64,000 bases of DNA from Myxococcaceae bacterium (GTDB lineage Bacteria > Myxococcota > Myxococcia > Myxococcales > Myxococcaceae). This document shows positions 47,744-55,843 of the stretch, one piece after another (position 1 is the stretch's first letter; each line of letters starts with the position of its first letter). The notes under the pieces are model-generated. The model searched no databases and was not told the origin of the DNA. It saw only the letters and a program-made list of their open reading frames with translations. The position numbers were made by a program, and so were the translations under genes. The DNA lies in the NCBI GenBank assembly GCA_019694575.1, contig JAIBBR010000011.1, positions 1 through 64,000 of the forward strand, given 5' to 3'.

Positions 47744-49582
47744 TCACCTCAAGCTATTGGGAATGCAGGCCTGCACCGATTGCTCGGTGACGGCTTTGAC
47801 CACGTCACACGCCCAATCGACCGGACAGTCACCCGAGTCGCTGCACGGCATGGTGCAGATTGGGCCTGAATCTTTGCGAATGCACAAACCTTGCGCGCAC
47901 GCCGCGGGGCCAAACGTGCAACTTGCGCCCGCTTCACCGCCACCTTCAGGGAAACAAACGTCGACATCGTTACCGTCGGCGATCTTCGCCTTGCGACAAG
48001 CGAACCCCGGCGCGCACGAGATGCCTGCACCGCACGGTGTGGTGCACACCCGCGCAGTGCCCAAGTCTAAGCAGGTGCCCGTCTGGCAGGGAGGACGCCC
48101 CGGCGTACAGTCGTCGCCGAACAAGCCGCCAAACGGTGTGCACACCCCCGAGCCACTCTTGGGCCCAGTGGCGGTGCGTTTCTCTTCGGCGCAGTCATAG
48201 CCACTGCTTGACGACTCACAGCAGCGAAAACGCGTATCGCCACACTCAGCGTCGGCCTTGCACGCATGGCTGCACAGTGAAGCGTTACCGACCTTCAGGC
48301 AAACACCTGCCACACAGTCTTGCGCGCCGTTGACACTGCAGTCTTCACCCAAACGGTGCGTACCCGACTGACAGGTACCCCGCTGAGGAATGCAGTAGCT
48401 CTTCATCGCCCCCGACGCGTCACTGACCGCCTTGCAAACAAAGCCAGGCCCGAAACTGCGCAAACATGCGGCGTCATCAGCACACGGGGTTGCGCAGAAC
48501 GCCTCACCCTTGAATGCACAGTCTGTACAGTTATTTACGATGCAGCGGTTCTCAGGGTGACTGCCCCGACGGCAGTCGTCATTGTCGAAGCACGGCGCAC
48601 ATTCTCGACCGTCACCCGCCCCCTGACACTGGTTTTGAACGCAGCTCTTGCCCAAACCGCACTGGCGCAGTTGGCTCACTTCTTCAGTGCCGTCGCAATA
48701 ACCCTTGCAGCTGTTTGATACCGGCACGCACTGAAATGGCCCGCTGACATTGGGGTCATCGGTCTTGCCGATGTTGGTACAAGCAAAGCCACTGGGGCAC
48801 TCGGGGTTCTGCGCGCTATCGAGGTCTTCAGGTACGCACCCAGGCGTCGGGCACAGATTTTTCTTAGGGTTGCAGTCACGGCCGCAGAACGTTTCACCCG
48901 ACACCACGTTGCGCACGCATACATCGTGAGGCCCGCCGCACTCCGCGTCGCCCTGGCACGGCTCGCACAACACCTTGCCGAAATTGCACGACTGGGTAAG
49001 CGGCACACACTGTTTGATCAGCGCCTTTTCTTTACCCGCCGGAATCTCTTGGCAACCAAAGCCCGCGGGGCAGCTGTCGTTGGCGCCACATGCCGACGTG
49101 CAGAACTTTTCACCCGAGCCAACCGCTTCGAAGCAAGCGCCCCCTTGCGGGCATTGCTCAGAGTCTTGGCAAGGCGAGCACAAAATACGGTCGACTTTGA
49201 TGTAACAGTTGCCGGTTTCGGCGTTGCAGACATGGCCCGACGGACAGTCGGTTGACTGCTTGCAACCCGTCAGCTTGCGACACACTTTGCCGTAACGACC
49301 GGCTGCCTGACAGAGATAGCCATTGGGGCATTCGCTGTCGTTGGTGCATTCTTGGGTGCAGAACCCCGACGCAGAATCGAGCGCTACGCAGAGGCCCGAA
49401 ATGCATTGAGGGTTGCTGTCGCCCGGCGCCACCGTGGGAAAACACGGCTCACCCAGAGCCAAGTTGTCATTCGGAGCGGTGCTGCAGGCACTGGCCAGCA
49501 GCATCACCAGCGCCACCAAGCCAAAGGCGCCTCTACGGGAAAACCCGCTCAAGACCGAACCGTGATTGCCCGAAGCCTTCAC
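47744..49582 (-). CDS. Very Cys-rich multi-module lipoprotein
   Basis: A GTG at 49582 with GAGGG upstream gives 612 aa; longer starts would overlap rplC. The lipoprotein signal ends at LASAC. The mature protein is a chain of about ten repeats of CxxDxxCxxGxxCxxxxxG.xxxC type (for example CTNDSECPNGYLCQ), resembling Dickkopf-like Cys modules. It is likely a rigid disulfide-rich surface stalk. It stands between rplC and the CglB-like gene, in the place where a surface partner of the complex would be expected. CglD equivalence cannot be claimed. Confidence 0.82.
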   Translation of the reverse strand: MKASGNHGSVLSGFSRRGAFGLVALVMLLASACSTAPNDNLALGEPCFPTVAPGDSNPQCISGLCVALDSASGFCTQECTNDSECPNGYLCQAAGRYGKVCRKLTGCKQSTDCPSGHVCNAETGNCYIKVDRILCSPCQDSEQCPQGGACFEAVGSGEKFCTSACGANDSCPAGFGCQEIPAGKEKALIKQCVPLTQSCNFGKVLCEPCQGDAECGGPHDVCVRNVVSGETFCGRDCNPKKNLCPTPGCVPEDLDSAQNPECPSGFACTNIGKTDDPNVSGPFQCVPVSNSCKGYCDGTEEVSQLRQCGLGKSCVQNQCQGAGDGRECAPCFDNDDCRRGSHPENRCIVNNCTDCAFKGEAFCATPCADDAACLRSFGPGFVCKAVSDASGAMKSYCIPQRGTCQSGTHRLGEDCSVNGAQDCVAGVCLKVGNASLCSHACKADAECGDTRFRCCESSSSGYDCAEEKRTATGPKSGSGVCTPFGGLFGDDCTPGRPPCQTGTCLDLGTARVCTTPCGAGISCAPGFACRKAKIADGNDVDVCFPEGGGEAGASCTFGPAACAQGLCIRKDSGPICTMPCSDSGDCPVDWACDVVKAVTEQSVQACIPNSLR

Positions 49583-49610
49583 GAGGCGCCCTCTGTTGAA
49601 AAAGTGACGG

Positions 49611-50276
49611 TTACTTCTTCTTCTTGTGGCTCTCACGAATGGCCGACTTGATCGACGGGCGCACAATCACCACGCCTTCGTTGTGACCGGGAATGCCACC
49701 CTTCACCAAAATCAAATTCTTCTCTGTAATCACTTCGATTACTTCGAGGTTCTGCGTGGTGACTTGCTCTACACCATAGTGACCCGGCAGCTTCTTGTTG
49801 GGGTACACGCGGCCCGGCGTTTTACGCTGACCGATGGCGCCGGGGTGACGGCGGTATTCGTGGGTACCGTGGGTCTGACCGAACCCGCGAAAGCTCCACC
49901 GCTTCATGACACCTTGGTAGCCACGGCCCTTGGTGATGCCGGTGACATCGACCATTTGACCCTTGATGAACAGGTCAGCTTTGACTTCGTCACCGACATT
50001 GAGCTTGGCGACCTCTTCAGCCGACATGCGAAACTCTTTGACGATCTTGCGGCCTGGAGCACCCGCCTTCTTGAACGAGCCCTTTTGCGCCGCGGTCAGA
50101 CGCTTCTCTTTCGCCACACCAAAGCCGAGAGTGACTGCCGAGTATTTGTCTTTCTCAGGTGTGCGCTTGCCCACCACGATGAGCGAGGTGATGTCGATCA
50201 CCGTCACGGGAACCATGTTTCCGCCTTCGACGAAAACTTGGCTCATACCGACCTTCTTACCGATCAAACCCTTCAT
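49611..50276 (-). CDS. rplC: 50S ribosomal protein L3, away from the S10 operon
   Basis: L3 reaches towards the peptidyl transferase centre and is one of the first proteins in 50S assembly. The start MKGLIGKKVGMSQ is preceded by GAGGAAG and gives 221 aa; the core KRWSFRGFGQTHGTHEYRRHPGAIGQRKTPGRV is typical and includes the Gln methylated by PrmB in other bacteria. It is normally between rpsJ and rplD, but here it lies 35 kb from them and heads the envelope-complex operon, 28 bp upstream of the Cys-rich lipoprotein gene. Confidence 0.97.
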   Translation of the reverse strand: MKGLIGKKVGMSQVFVEGGNMVPVTVIDITSLIVVGKRTPEKDKYSAVTLGFGVAKEKRLTAAQKGSFKKAGAPGRKIVKEFRMSAEEVAKLNVGDEVKADLFIKGQMVDVTGITKGRGYQGVMKRWSFRGFGQTHGTHEYRRHPGAIGQRKTPGRVYPNKKLPGHYGVEQVTTQNLEVIEVITEKNLILVKGGIPGHNEGVVIVRPSIKSAIRESHKKKK

Positions 50277-50388
50277 ATTTGCTTCCTCTTTCTCTCGCAC
50301 GTGGACTGCAGCCAGAGGTGCGGGGGCGAAATGCCCATTGCAGCGGGGCGGCTCGTACCAACAACCCCCTGAGAATGCAAGCAACCGG

Positions 50389-50410
50389 CTGCCGCGGCCA
50401 TTTGCGGCAG
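50389..50410 (-). promoter_or_regulatory. Inverted repeat in the rplC upstream region
   Basis: CTGCCGC and GCGGCAG are separated by 8 nt about 113 bp before the rplC start. On the minus strand, just after it, TTGCAT - 17 nt - TACGAG could be a sigma-70 promoter for rplC. The 175-208 bp gap between rplC and the divergent BioF-like gene must hold promoters for both. The repeat is seen; both roles are inferred. Confidence 0.35.
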
Positions 50411-50484
50411 AAATGATCAACCGGGGGTAATGAGCACAAGGCCTTCCTTGGGTGCAAGGAGCGCTCTGCGCTACAAATGCGCAC

Positions 50485-51915
50485 GTGGCGTCATTTCTCG
50501 AGCGATTCGAAGCGTGGGCGCGAGAACAAGTCGCGCAAAAAGCCCCGTGGGAAATCGACGCCGTGGTCGCTCAAGCCGAGGTTGAAGCTTTCGGCCGGCG
50601 GGTCGTGAACCTGGCATCTGACGACGTGCTCGGTCTTTCAGGCGACGCACGCGTCAAAGAGGCGGCCCAATCAGCGCTGCGCCGTTACGGCCCTGTTCCC
50701 CTGATCGCTGCGAAGTCGGTGCGCGAGCTCGAAGACGCCTTTGCCCGCCAAAGTGGTTGCGAAGCCGCCGTCGCATCTTCTTCAGCGGCCGATCTGTGGC
50801 GGTTGCTCTTGGAGCAGGCCGATCGCGTGTTCGTCGACGGCCGCTCTCGTTTGGGCATGCGCGATCTGCTCGCATCTTCGCCCTCACTCCTGATTTCCGC
50901 TGGTGATCTCGAGACGGTGAAGCAGCTGCCGGCGGCTGAAGCAGCGCTCTGGGTCAGCGCGGGCATTTACCCCTTCGAAGGTGATTTCGCCTCGCTGGCG
51001 GGGCCGGCAGAAGCCGCGCGCACTGTGAACGCCACTTGGCTGGTCGACGAAAGCCATGCGCTCGGGGTGCTGGGCAAGAGCGGCGGCGGCGCACTCGAGC
51101 ATCAACGGCTACAAGGCACCGCGGCCGTTGTCTTCACGCGGCTCGACACTGCCCTCGCGTCATCGGGAGCGCTGGTGGCGGGCCCCAAGGCTTTGGTCGA
51201 GTGCTTGAGAGCCGAGCTGCCCGAGCATGCCCTATTGTCTGCACCGTTCGCAGCGGCCGCGGCCAAGAGCTTAGAAATCATCGCGCGAGAACCCGCCCGC
51301 CGGGCCCGTCTGTTCGACGTGGCGCAAAAGCTAAATGAGGGCTTGAGCGCGCAAGGCTTCGACACCGGCCCTTCGGTGACGCCACGCATTCCCCTTTGGG
51401 TGGGAGACAGCGTGCGCGCCAACCGTTTCGCACGGGAGCTGCGAGAGGCCGGCGTATGGCTGCGCGTTGCGTATGGCACGGGCCCCTGGTTGCTCGCCAC
51501 CCCACAGGCCACCCTGTCTGATGCGCAAGCCTCGCTGGTGCTCGACACCGTGGCGCGGGTAGCCAAGAAACTCTCGCTGACGCCCGCGGCACGCACTGCC
51601 GATCGCGCGCCGTTGATCTTGGCCCGGCCCGACATTCAGGCCTATGGGCGCGCGGCCGAAGCACACTGGTTTCCGGCCGCGGCCACTGACGAACAGCCTC
51701 TCGATGTGCACGAGCAACAGCGCGATGGCGCCTCGCCCGACTGGACCCACCGCGTTTTCGATGGGCTCGAACGCCTGACTTGGCGCGCTACCAACATGCG
51801 GTCGCAAGATTTACGCGTTCTCTTTCAGAAGAGCCGCACGTTGCGTGCTTTGGTGGCGCCACGTCTCAAAGGTGTGCGGGCCTCGTTTTGGCCTCGTGGA
51901 CCCAAGCCAGAATAG
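50485..51915 (+). CDS. BioF/alpha-oxoamine synthase-like protein lacking the PLP lysine
   Basis: The fold is that of 8-amino-7-oxononanoate synthase/KBL: VVNLASDDVLGLSGD, VDESHALGVLGKSGGGALEH (Asp and His kept) and SSGALVAG. Where the family has TFxKAxGSSGA, this protein reads TRLDTALASSGA, with Thr222 in place of the catalytic lysine. PLP cannot form the usual Schiff base, so it is probably a non-catalytic or altered protein. About 90 extra C-terminal residues are unlike the family. GTG at 50485 is chosen; a GTG at 50452 adds 11 residues. The next gene follows after 40 bp. Confidence 0.75.
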   Translation: MASFLERFEAWAREQVAQKAPWEIDAVVAQAEVEAFGRRVVNLASDDVLGLSGDARVKEAAQSALRRYGPVPLIAAKSVRELEDAFARQSGCEAAVASSSAADLWRLLLEQADRVFVDGRSRLGMRDLLASSPSLLISAGDLETVKQLPAAEAALWVSAGIYPFEGDFASLAGPAEAARTVNATWLVDESHALGVLGKSGGGALEHQRLQGTAAVVFTRLDTALASSGALVAGPKALVECLRAELPEHALLSAPFAAAAAKSLEIIAREPARRARLFDVAQKLNEGLSAQGFDTGPSVTPRIPLWVGDSVRANRFARELREAGVWLRVAYGTGPWLLATPQATLSDAQASLVLDTVARVAKKLSLTPAARTADRAPLILARPDIQAYGRAAEAHWFPAAATDEQPLDVHEQQRDGASPDWTHRVFDGLERLTWRATNMRSQDLRVLFQKSRTLRALVAPRLKGVRASFWPRGPKPE

Positions 51916-51955
51916 AATGCCGCCCACAGTCGTACGGTTCGTGAAGGAGCTATCG

Positions 51956-52546
51956 ATGCGAATTCGCCTTGGAGTTTTTGCCGCCACCCTGCTCGCCACC
52001 ACCGCGTGGTCAGCCGACAAGCCCAAGAAGCCGCCCCAGAAGCTCGATCTCGGGCTCCCCTCGTTTGGAGCCATACCCAAGGCAGAAGGCCTCACCAAGC
52101 CCAAGGAGGTCAACCCCGCGGCTCAAGGGCCCACGGTAACCCCCGCCAGCGCCACTTACAGCGTGGTGAAAGTGACGCACGGCAAGTCGTTCACACGCAC
52201 GGCTGCTGGGGCGCAACCGTCTGCGCCTTTTGACGGCGTAAAGCTCGCAGGAGACCCTCTGGTAAGCGAAAAGTTCACCACGGTCGTACGCGTGAAGTGC
52301 CCACAGAAGGTGAATACCTCGATCGACGTGGCGATTTTAGATTCACACGGTGAAACGATGATGGAAGTCACCGGCGGGCAGCTCAATTTCAAGGGTCTAA
52401 AAGACGACGAGGTCGACTACACCGTCGATTGGGACCCCACGACGATGAGCGGCGCTGGCGAATATCAAACGCTGGTGCGGGTGGGCGGCAACCCCATGGG
52501 GAGCACCCCGCTGAAAGTGATCGCCCCGAAACCTGACACGAAGTGA
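51956..52546 (+). CDS. Exported protein of unknown function
   Basis: AAGGAG lies 7 nt before the ATG. The 196-aa product has a signal peptide (MRIRLGVFAATLLATTAWSA), a Lys/Pro-rich segment, and a beta-rich domain with FTTVVRVKCPQKVNTSIDVAILDSHGETMMEV. It probably works in the periplasm. I do not recognise the family. It lies between the BioF-like gene and the aldolase gene on the same strand. Confidence 0.78.
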   Translation: MRIRLGVFAATLLATTAWSADKPKKPPQKLDLGLPSFGAIPKAEGLTKPKEVNPAAQGPTVTPASATYSVVKVTHGKSFTRTAAGAQPSAPFDGVKLAGDPLVSEKFTTVVRVKCPQKVNTSIDVAILDSHGETMMEVTGGQLNFKGLKDDEVDYTVDWDPTTMSGAGEYQTLVRVGGNPMGSTPLKVIAPKPDTK

Positions 52547-52612
52547 TCTGCTGACAGGTCGCCATCTTGAGGTATACGAACGGCCGTTCCTTTTTAACGA
52601 GGAGTGGCAGCC

Positions 52613-53533
52613 ATGGCGTATACCGAACGTGTTCAACAGATTCTCTCGTGGTACCCCTCTGACAACCCGGGCACGCTGACGCAGCTGGCGCGCATGCTCA
52701 ATCACGGCACGCTCGCGGGCACCGGCAAAATGGTGATTCTGCCGGTTGATCAGGGCTTCGAGCACGGCCCAGCACGATCATTTCAGCAAAACCCAGCTGG
52801 CTACGACCCCGACTATCACGCGGCGCTGGCGATCGAATCGGGCTGTAATGCATATGCTGCTCCGCTGGGCTTTTTGGAGGCCGTGGCTGGCAAGTTGAAG
52901 GGCGAAATTCCACTCATTCTCAAGCTCAACAACTCTGACTCGCTGGCGAAGATCGCTGAGCCCTGCTCGGCGCTCACCGGCACGGTAAAAGACGCGGTGC
53001 GGCTCGGCTGCTCGGCGATCGGTTACACGATTTACCCGGGCTCGGGTCAACGCAATCAGATGTACCAAGACCTGCGCGACCTGATCGCCGAGGCCAAGTC
53101 GTGCGGCATGCCCACGGTGCTGTGGGCTTACCCGCGTGGAGGCGGCATGTCGAAAGACGGCGAGACGGCGATCGACGTGGTGGCATATGCGGCGCAAATT
53201 TCAGCGCAGCTCGGCGCGCATGTGATCAAAGTGAAGCCTCCGAAAGACTTCATCGAGCAGGCCGAAGCAAAGAAGGTCTTCGAGAAATTCCAAATTCCCA
53301 CCAAGACGATGGCCGACCGGGTGAAGCACGTGGTGCAGAGCTCGTTCAACGGCAAGCGCATCGTGATCTTCTCGGGTGGCGAAGCGAAAGACACTCCGGC
53401 GTTGCTCGAAGAGATTCGCGGCATCGCGGCGGGCGGCGGGTTCGGTTCAATCATGGGCCGCAACGCGTTTCAGCGACCGAAGGCCGAAGCGCTCACGTTA
53501 CTGAAAGATGTGATGGCGATTTTTAGGGGGTAG
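52613..53533 (+). CDS. fbaB: Class I fructose-bisphosphate aldolase (DhnA/FbaB family)
   Basis: This cytoplasmic enzyme cleaves fructose 1,6-bisphosphate in glycolysis or condenses trioses in gluconeogenesis by a Schiff-base mechanism. The 306-aa TIM barrel has VDQGFEHGP near the N terminus and the Schiff-base lysine in AHVIKVKPP. GAGGAG lies before the ATG at 52613. It resembles E. coli FbaB rather than the zinc class II enzyme. A GTG nine bases upstream is less likely. Confidence 0.92.
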   Translation: MAYTERVQQILSWYPSDNPGTLTQLARMLNHGTLAGTGKMVILPVDQGFEHGPARSFQQNPAGYDPDYHAALAIESGCNAYAAPLGFLEAVAGKLKGEIPLILKLNNSDSLAKIAEPCSALTGTVKDAVRLGCSAIGYTIYPGSGQRNQMYQDLRDLIAEAKSCGMPTVLWAYPRGGGMSKDGETAIDVVAYAAQISAQLGAHVIKVKPPKDFIEQAEAKKVFEKFQIPTKTMADRVKHVVQSSFNGKRIVIFSGGEAKDTPALLEEIRGIAAGGGFGSIMGRNAFQRPKAEALTLLKDVMAIFRG

Positions 53534-53577
53534 CAGTAGCAGCACCGTCTTCTCGTAGGTTCAAAGGAAAACGATTC

Positions 53578-54291
53578 ATGTTCCGCACCTTGGCAATGGC
53601 ACTCGTGGTGAGCACTTCGACCCTGGCAGCTCCGGCAGCCACCGATGGCGGCACTCCGCCGCTCTCGCAGGCCGACATCAACAACATTCTCTATTCCATC
53701 GGCTTCAACTTTGGCGACCGCGTGGCCAAGGACTTCGTGCTCAGCAAGGCCGAAGTGGCCGAGCTGCAAAAGGGCATTGGCGACGGAGCGAGCGGCGGCA
53801 AAGCCCGCGTCGCGGCGGCCGACTACATGCCCAAAGTGCAGCAGCTGGTGCAGGCGCGCGCGTCAGCCAAGCAAGAGATCGAAAAGACCAAGGCGGCCGC
53901 CGAAAAGAAGAAGTCTGAGGCCTTCTTGACCAAAATGGGGGCTGAAAAAGGTGCTCTGAAGTCTGACAGCGGCTTGATTCTGTTCCACACCAAGGAAGGT
54001 TCGGGCCCCTCGCCGGCCCCGACCGACACGGTGTCGGTGCACTACAAGGGCACGTTGATCGACGGTACCGAGTTTGATTCGAGCTACAAGCGCGGTCAGC
54101 CCACCGAGTTTCCGCTCAACGGCGTGATCAAATGCTGGACCGAGGGCGTGGGCAAGATGAAAGTCGGCGGCAAGGCCAAGCTGATCTGCCCCTCGGCGAT
54201 TGCTTACGGCGACGCAGGCGCGGGCGGTCAAATTCCCGGTGGCGCGACCTTGATCTTCGAAGTCGAGTTGCTGTCGATCAAAGGCAAATAA
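53578..54291 (+). CDS. Periplasmic FKBP-type peptidyl-prolyl isomerase (FkpA-like)
   Basis: The 237-aa product has a signal peptide (MFRTLAMALVVSTSTLAAPA), a helical dimerisation domain (~30-120) and a C-terminal FKBP domain (~140-235) with DTVSVHYKGTLIDGTEFDSSYKRG and the LICPSAIAYGDAGAG loop. It should assist folding of exported proteins, as FkpA does. An intrinsic terminator follows 40 bp downstream. Confidence 0.92.
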   Translation: MFRTLAMALVVSTSTLAAPAATDGGTPPLSQADINNILYSIGFNFGDRVAKDFVLSKAEVAELQKGIGDGASGGKARVAAADYMPKVQQLVQARASAKQEIEKTKAAAEKKKSEAFLTKMGAEKGALKSDSGLILFHTKEGSGPSPAPTDTVSVHYKGTLIDGTEFDSSYKRGQPTEFPLNGVIKCWTEGVGKMKVGGKAKLICPSAIAYGDAGAGGQIPGGATLIFEVELLSIKGK

Positions 54292-54329
54292 GCAGCTGCT
54301 TACGAAGTTTCGACTGGCGGTTCGCCTTT

Positions 54330-54352
54330 AAAAGCGGGCCGCCCGTTTTTTT
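54330..54352. terminator. Bidirectional terminator between convergent genes
   Basis: AAAA-G-CGGG-CCG-CCCG-TTTTTTT forms a hairpin with A and T runs on both sides. It ends the FKBP gene on the plus strand and the small membrane protein gene on the minus strand. Stem is short (4 GC pairs plus A-T pairs) but the T run is clear. Confidence 0.65.
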
Positions 54353-54381
54353 GTCTGCGCCGCGCGGTGAAGGTCGCTCTT

Positions 54382-54789
54382 TCAGGTCACTTCGGAGCGC
54401 CAACGCGGGCGAAACATCGCCCAGTAGGAGCGGACCGAAATGGCGATACCGATTAGCAAGCCCAAACCCGCGCCGACCCATTCACCAACGGTACCGAGCA
54501 GATGACTGCCCAGGCCCAGACCAGCTGCAGTGGGAATGGCGGTCATGGTGAAGCTGCCCAACATCATCGGCAGCCAGGCGGTGTACCGGCTCGCGTAGCA
54601 AGCAAAGAGCACAATGTACGCGACAACGATGGTGACAATTGATGCAACGGCGCTGGCGTTGAACTGAAAGAATGCGACGACGCCCACCGCTGCAGACGCC
54701 AGTAACGTACCGACGCCGACAAACTCAGTGTCGGGGTGCCGGTTGAACTGCGAGATCTTTTTGCTGAGTTGATGGAACACGCGAATCAT
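54382..54789 (-). CDS. Small four-helix membrane protein of unknown function
   Basis: The 135-aa product starts MIRVFHQLSKKISQF, then has about four hydrophobic helices (for example VGVGTLLASAAVGVVAFFQF, ASIVTIVVAYIVLFACY, WVGAGLGLLIGIAISV). No family is recognised. The first 31 codons are repeated almost exactly at 55932-56023, where the copy is truncated. The gene lies between the FKBP gene and the tRNA-Ala relic region. Confidence 0.65.
   Translation of the reverse strand: MIRVFHQLSKKISQFNRHPDTEFVGVGTLLASAAVGVVAFFQFNASAVASIVTIVVAYIVLFACYASRYTAWLPMMLGSFTMTAIPTAAGLGLGSHLLGTVGEWVGAGLGLLIGIAISVRSYWAMFRPRWRSEVT
54698..54789. repeat. Direct repeat copy A (92 bp)
   Basis: This 92-bp block matches 55932-56023 with one mismatch. 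It covers the first ~31 codons of the membrane protein gene (minus strand). To its right the two loci continue to align without gaps at clearly lower identity for about 60 bp, up to the tRNA-related sequences. Confidence 0.85.
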
Positions 54790-54856
54790 TGATGATCTGG
54801 AACCAAAGACGCCCGCCTTTATTCACGAAATGGGCGGCAATGCCAGTCGGACTCCC

Positions 54857-54889
54857 TTCTTGCTCGAGCAGATCCTCGTCGAGCAAGAA
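54857..54889. repeat. Perfect 11-bp inverted repeat with 11-nt loop
   Basis: TTCTTGCTCGA (54857-54867) pairs exactly with TCGAGCAAGAA (54879-54889). No T run follows on either strand. It lies 18 bp from the tRNA fragment. It may be a protein-binding or recombination site, or the remnant of a terminator. Confidence 0.55.
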
Positions 54890-54906
54890 GAGGCCATCAC
54901 CATCAG

Positions 54907-54947
54907 TGGAGCCAGACGGGATCGAACCGTCGACCTCATGAATGCCA
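54907..54947 (-). other. 41-nt tRNA-Ala 3'-end fragment (attachment-site-like)
   Basis: Thirty-eight of 41 bases match the 3' half of tRNA-Ala at 56189-56229 (anticodon loop to discriminator base). Two of the three differences are a compensating pair that keeps the T stem base-paired. The 5' half of a tRNA is absent. Integration into tRNA genes typically leaves such a 3'-end copy at the far end of the insert. Confidence 0.7.
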
Positions 54948-55060
54948 ACCCTTTGCGGACGGAGTCTTGCACCCAGCGTGACAGCCAACCACAGCCTCGA
55001 TCAATGATTCACAGCACGGGCGCATTGCACCCAGATCGTTTGCATCGCGTGGAGAAGCTC

Positions 55061-55804
55061 TCAAGCTTCCTTGAGGAACTCGGCGGGCGGGGCTGTTGCG
55101 TACCAATGGCCCGGAGGGCTCGACAACACGCGAAGCAGCCGGCCTGTGATGGGCTTGCGACCGTCTTTCTCGGCCTCGGTCACGAGTTTCTGCACACGAC
55201 TTCTGCGGGCGCGGTCGCCGTCCTCAAACAGGACCAGCGTTTCCCGGTGGGGAATCATCGCGCAAATCTCGCCGGTCGCGCCCAACGCCCGCTGCGCCGT
55301 CTCTCGCAGCCCAGGGAGCAAGAGGCAGTTTGCGCCGAGCCAGCCAATGAAAAAGAACAATTTCAGATCCTCACTCGGCTGACGAAGAGACATTGGGATC
55401 TGGTCCTTCTCGGCCGCCGTCATCAAATTCTCCAGCGCCAGGCGATGCGCTTCTCTCGTCGTGAGCTTCATCGTCTCAAGATCGATGGTCCTCACGTAGC
55501 CTGCGATCCCGTTCAAGTCTTCGCAAATGACGACTTCGAGCCCGTCAAGCAGGGGCATTCGCGGCATCGCGACGCTCGTCTGGTCCAAATAGCCGATCGG
55601 AACAATCGCGGGAAACAGCCGCTGCCGATCGATCTCCCGTGGTTTGACGCCGCGGTCCGGCACTACCAGCTTCGACCCGTCGTTCGGAACGAGAAGCGGG
55701 GCCAAGGGGTGACCCGCTGGCGGCTGTGGGGCTGCCTTCTTCTGAGCAAATGAGTTCATCGAGATCAGACCGATTCCACCAAGAAGACTTCTACGGGTGA
55801 GCAC
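55061..55804 (-). CDS. Exported protein (Tat-like signal) carried between the direct repeats
   Basis: The 247-aa product starts MLTRRSLLGGIGLISMNSFAQ, with a TRRSLLG motif resembling a Tat signal and a cleavage site. The mature part includes GLEVVICEDLNGIAGYVRTID and EICAMIPHRETLVLFEDGDRA; it may belong to a DUF1444-like group but this is not certain. A long reading frame also exists on the opposite strand, but lacks a signal or recognisable pattern. It is the only gene inside the tRNA-linked duplication and is therefore its likely cargo. Confidence 0.6.
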   Translation of the reverse strand: MLTRRSLLGGIGLISMNSFAQKKAAPQPPAGHPLAPLLVPNDGSKLVVPDRGVKPREIDRQRLFPAIVPIGYLDQTSVAMPRMPLLDGLEVVICEDLNGIAGYVRTIDLETMKLTTREAHRLALENLMTAAEKDQIPMSLRQPSEDLKLFFFIGWLGANCLLLPGLRETAQRALGATGEICAMIPHRETLVLFEDGDRARRSRVQKLVTEAEKDGRKPITGRLLRVLSSPPGHWYATAPPAEFLKEA

Positions 55805-55843
55805 AAGAGTCCCTCTTACAACATCGTTGGGGTGGGTGGTCCC

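Noticed and set aside
54725-54988. Minus-strand 87-codon frame ending with the same peptide as a frame at 55959-56147
   Set aside because: Runs through the tRNA fragment and overlaps the start of the membrane protein gene; the shared end is explained by the 92-bp repeat, though some conservative changes leave a small doubt.
54830-55753. 307-codon plus-strand frame over the cargo gene
   Set aside because: Crosses the tRNA fragment and lacks any signal or domain pattern; the minus-strand gene has a Tat-like signal and a better protein profile.
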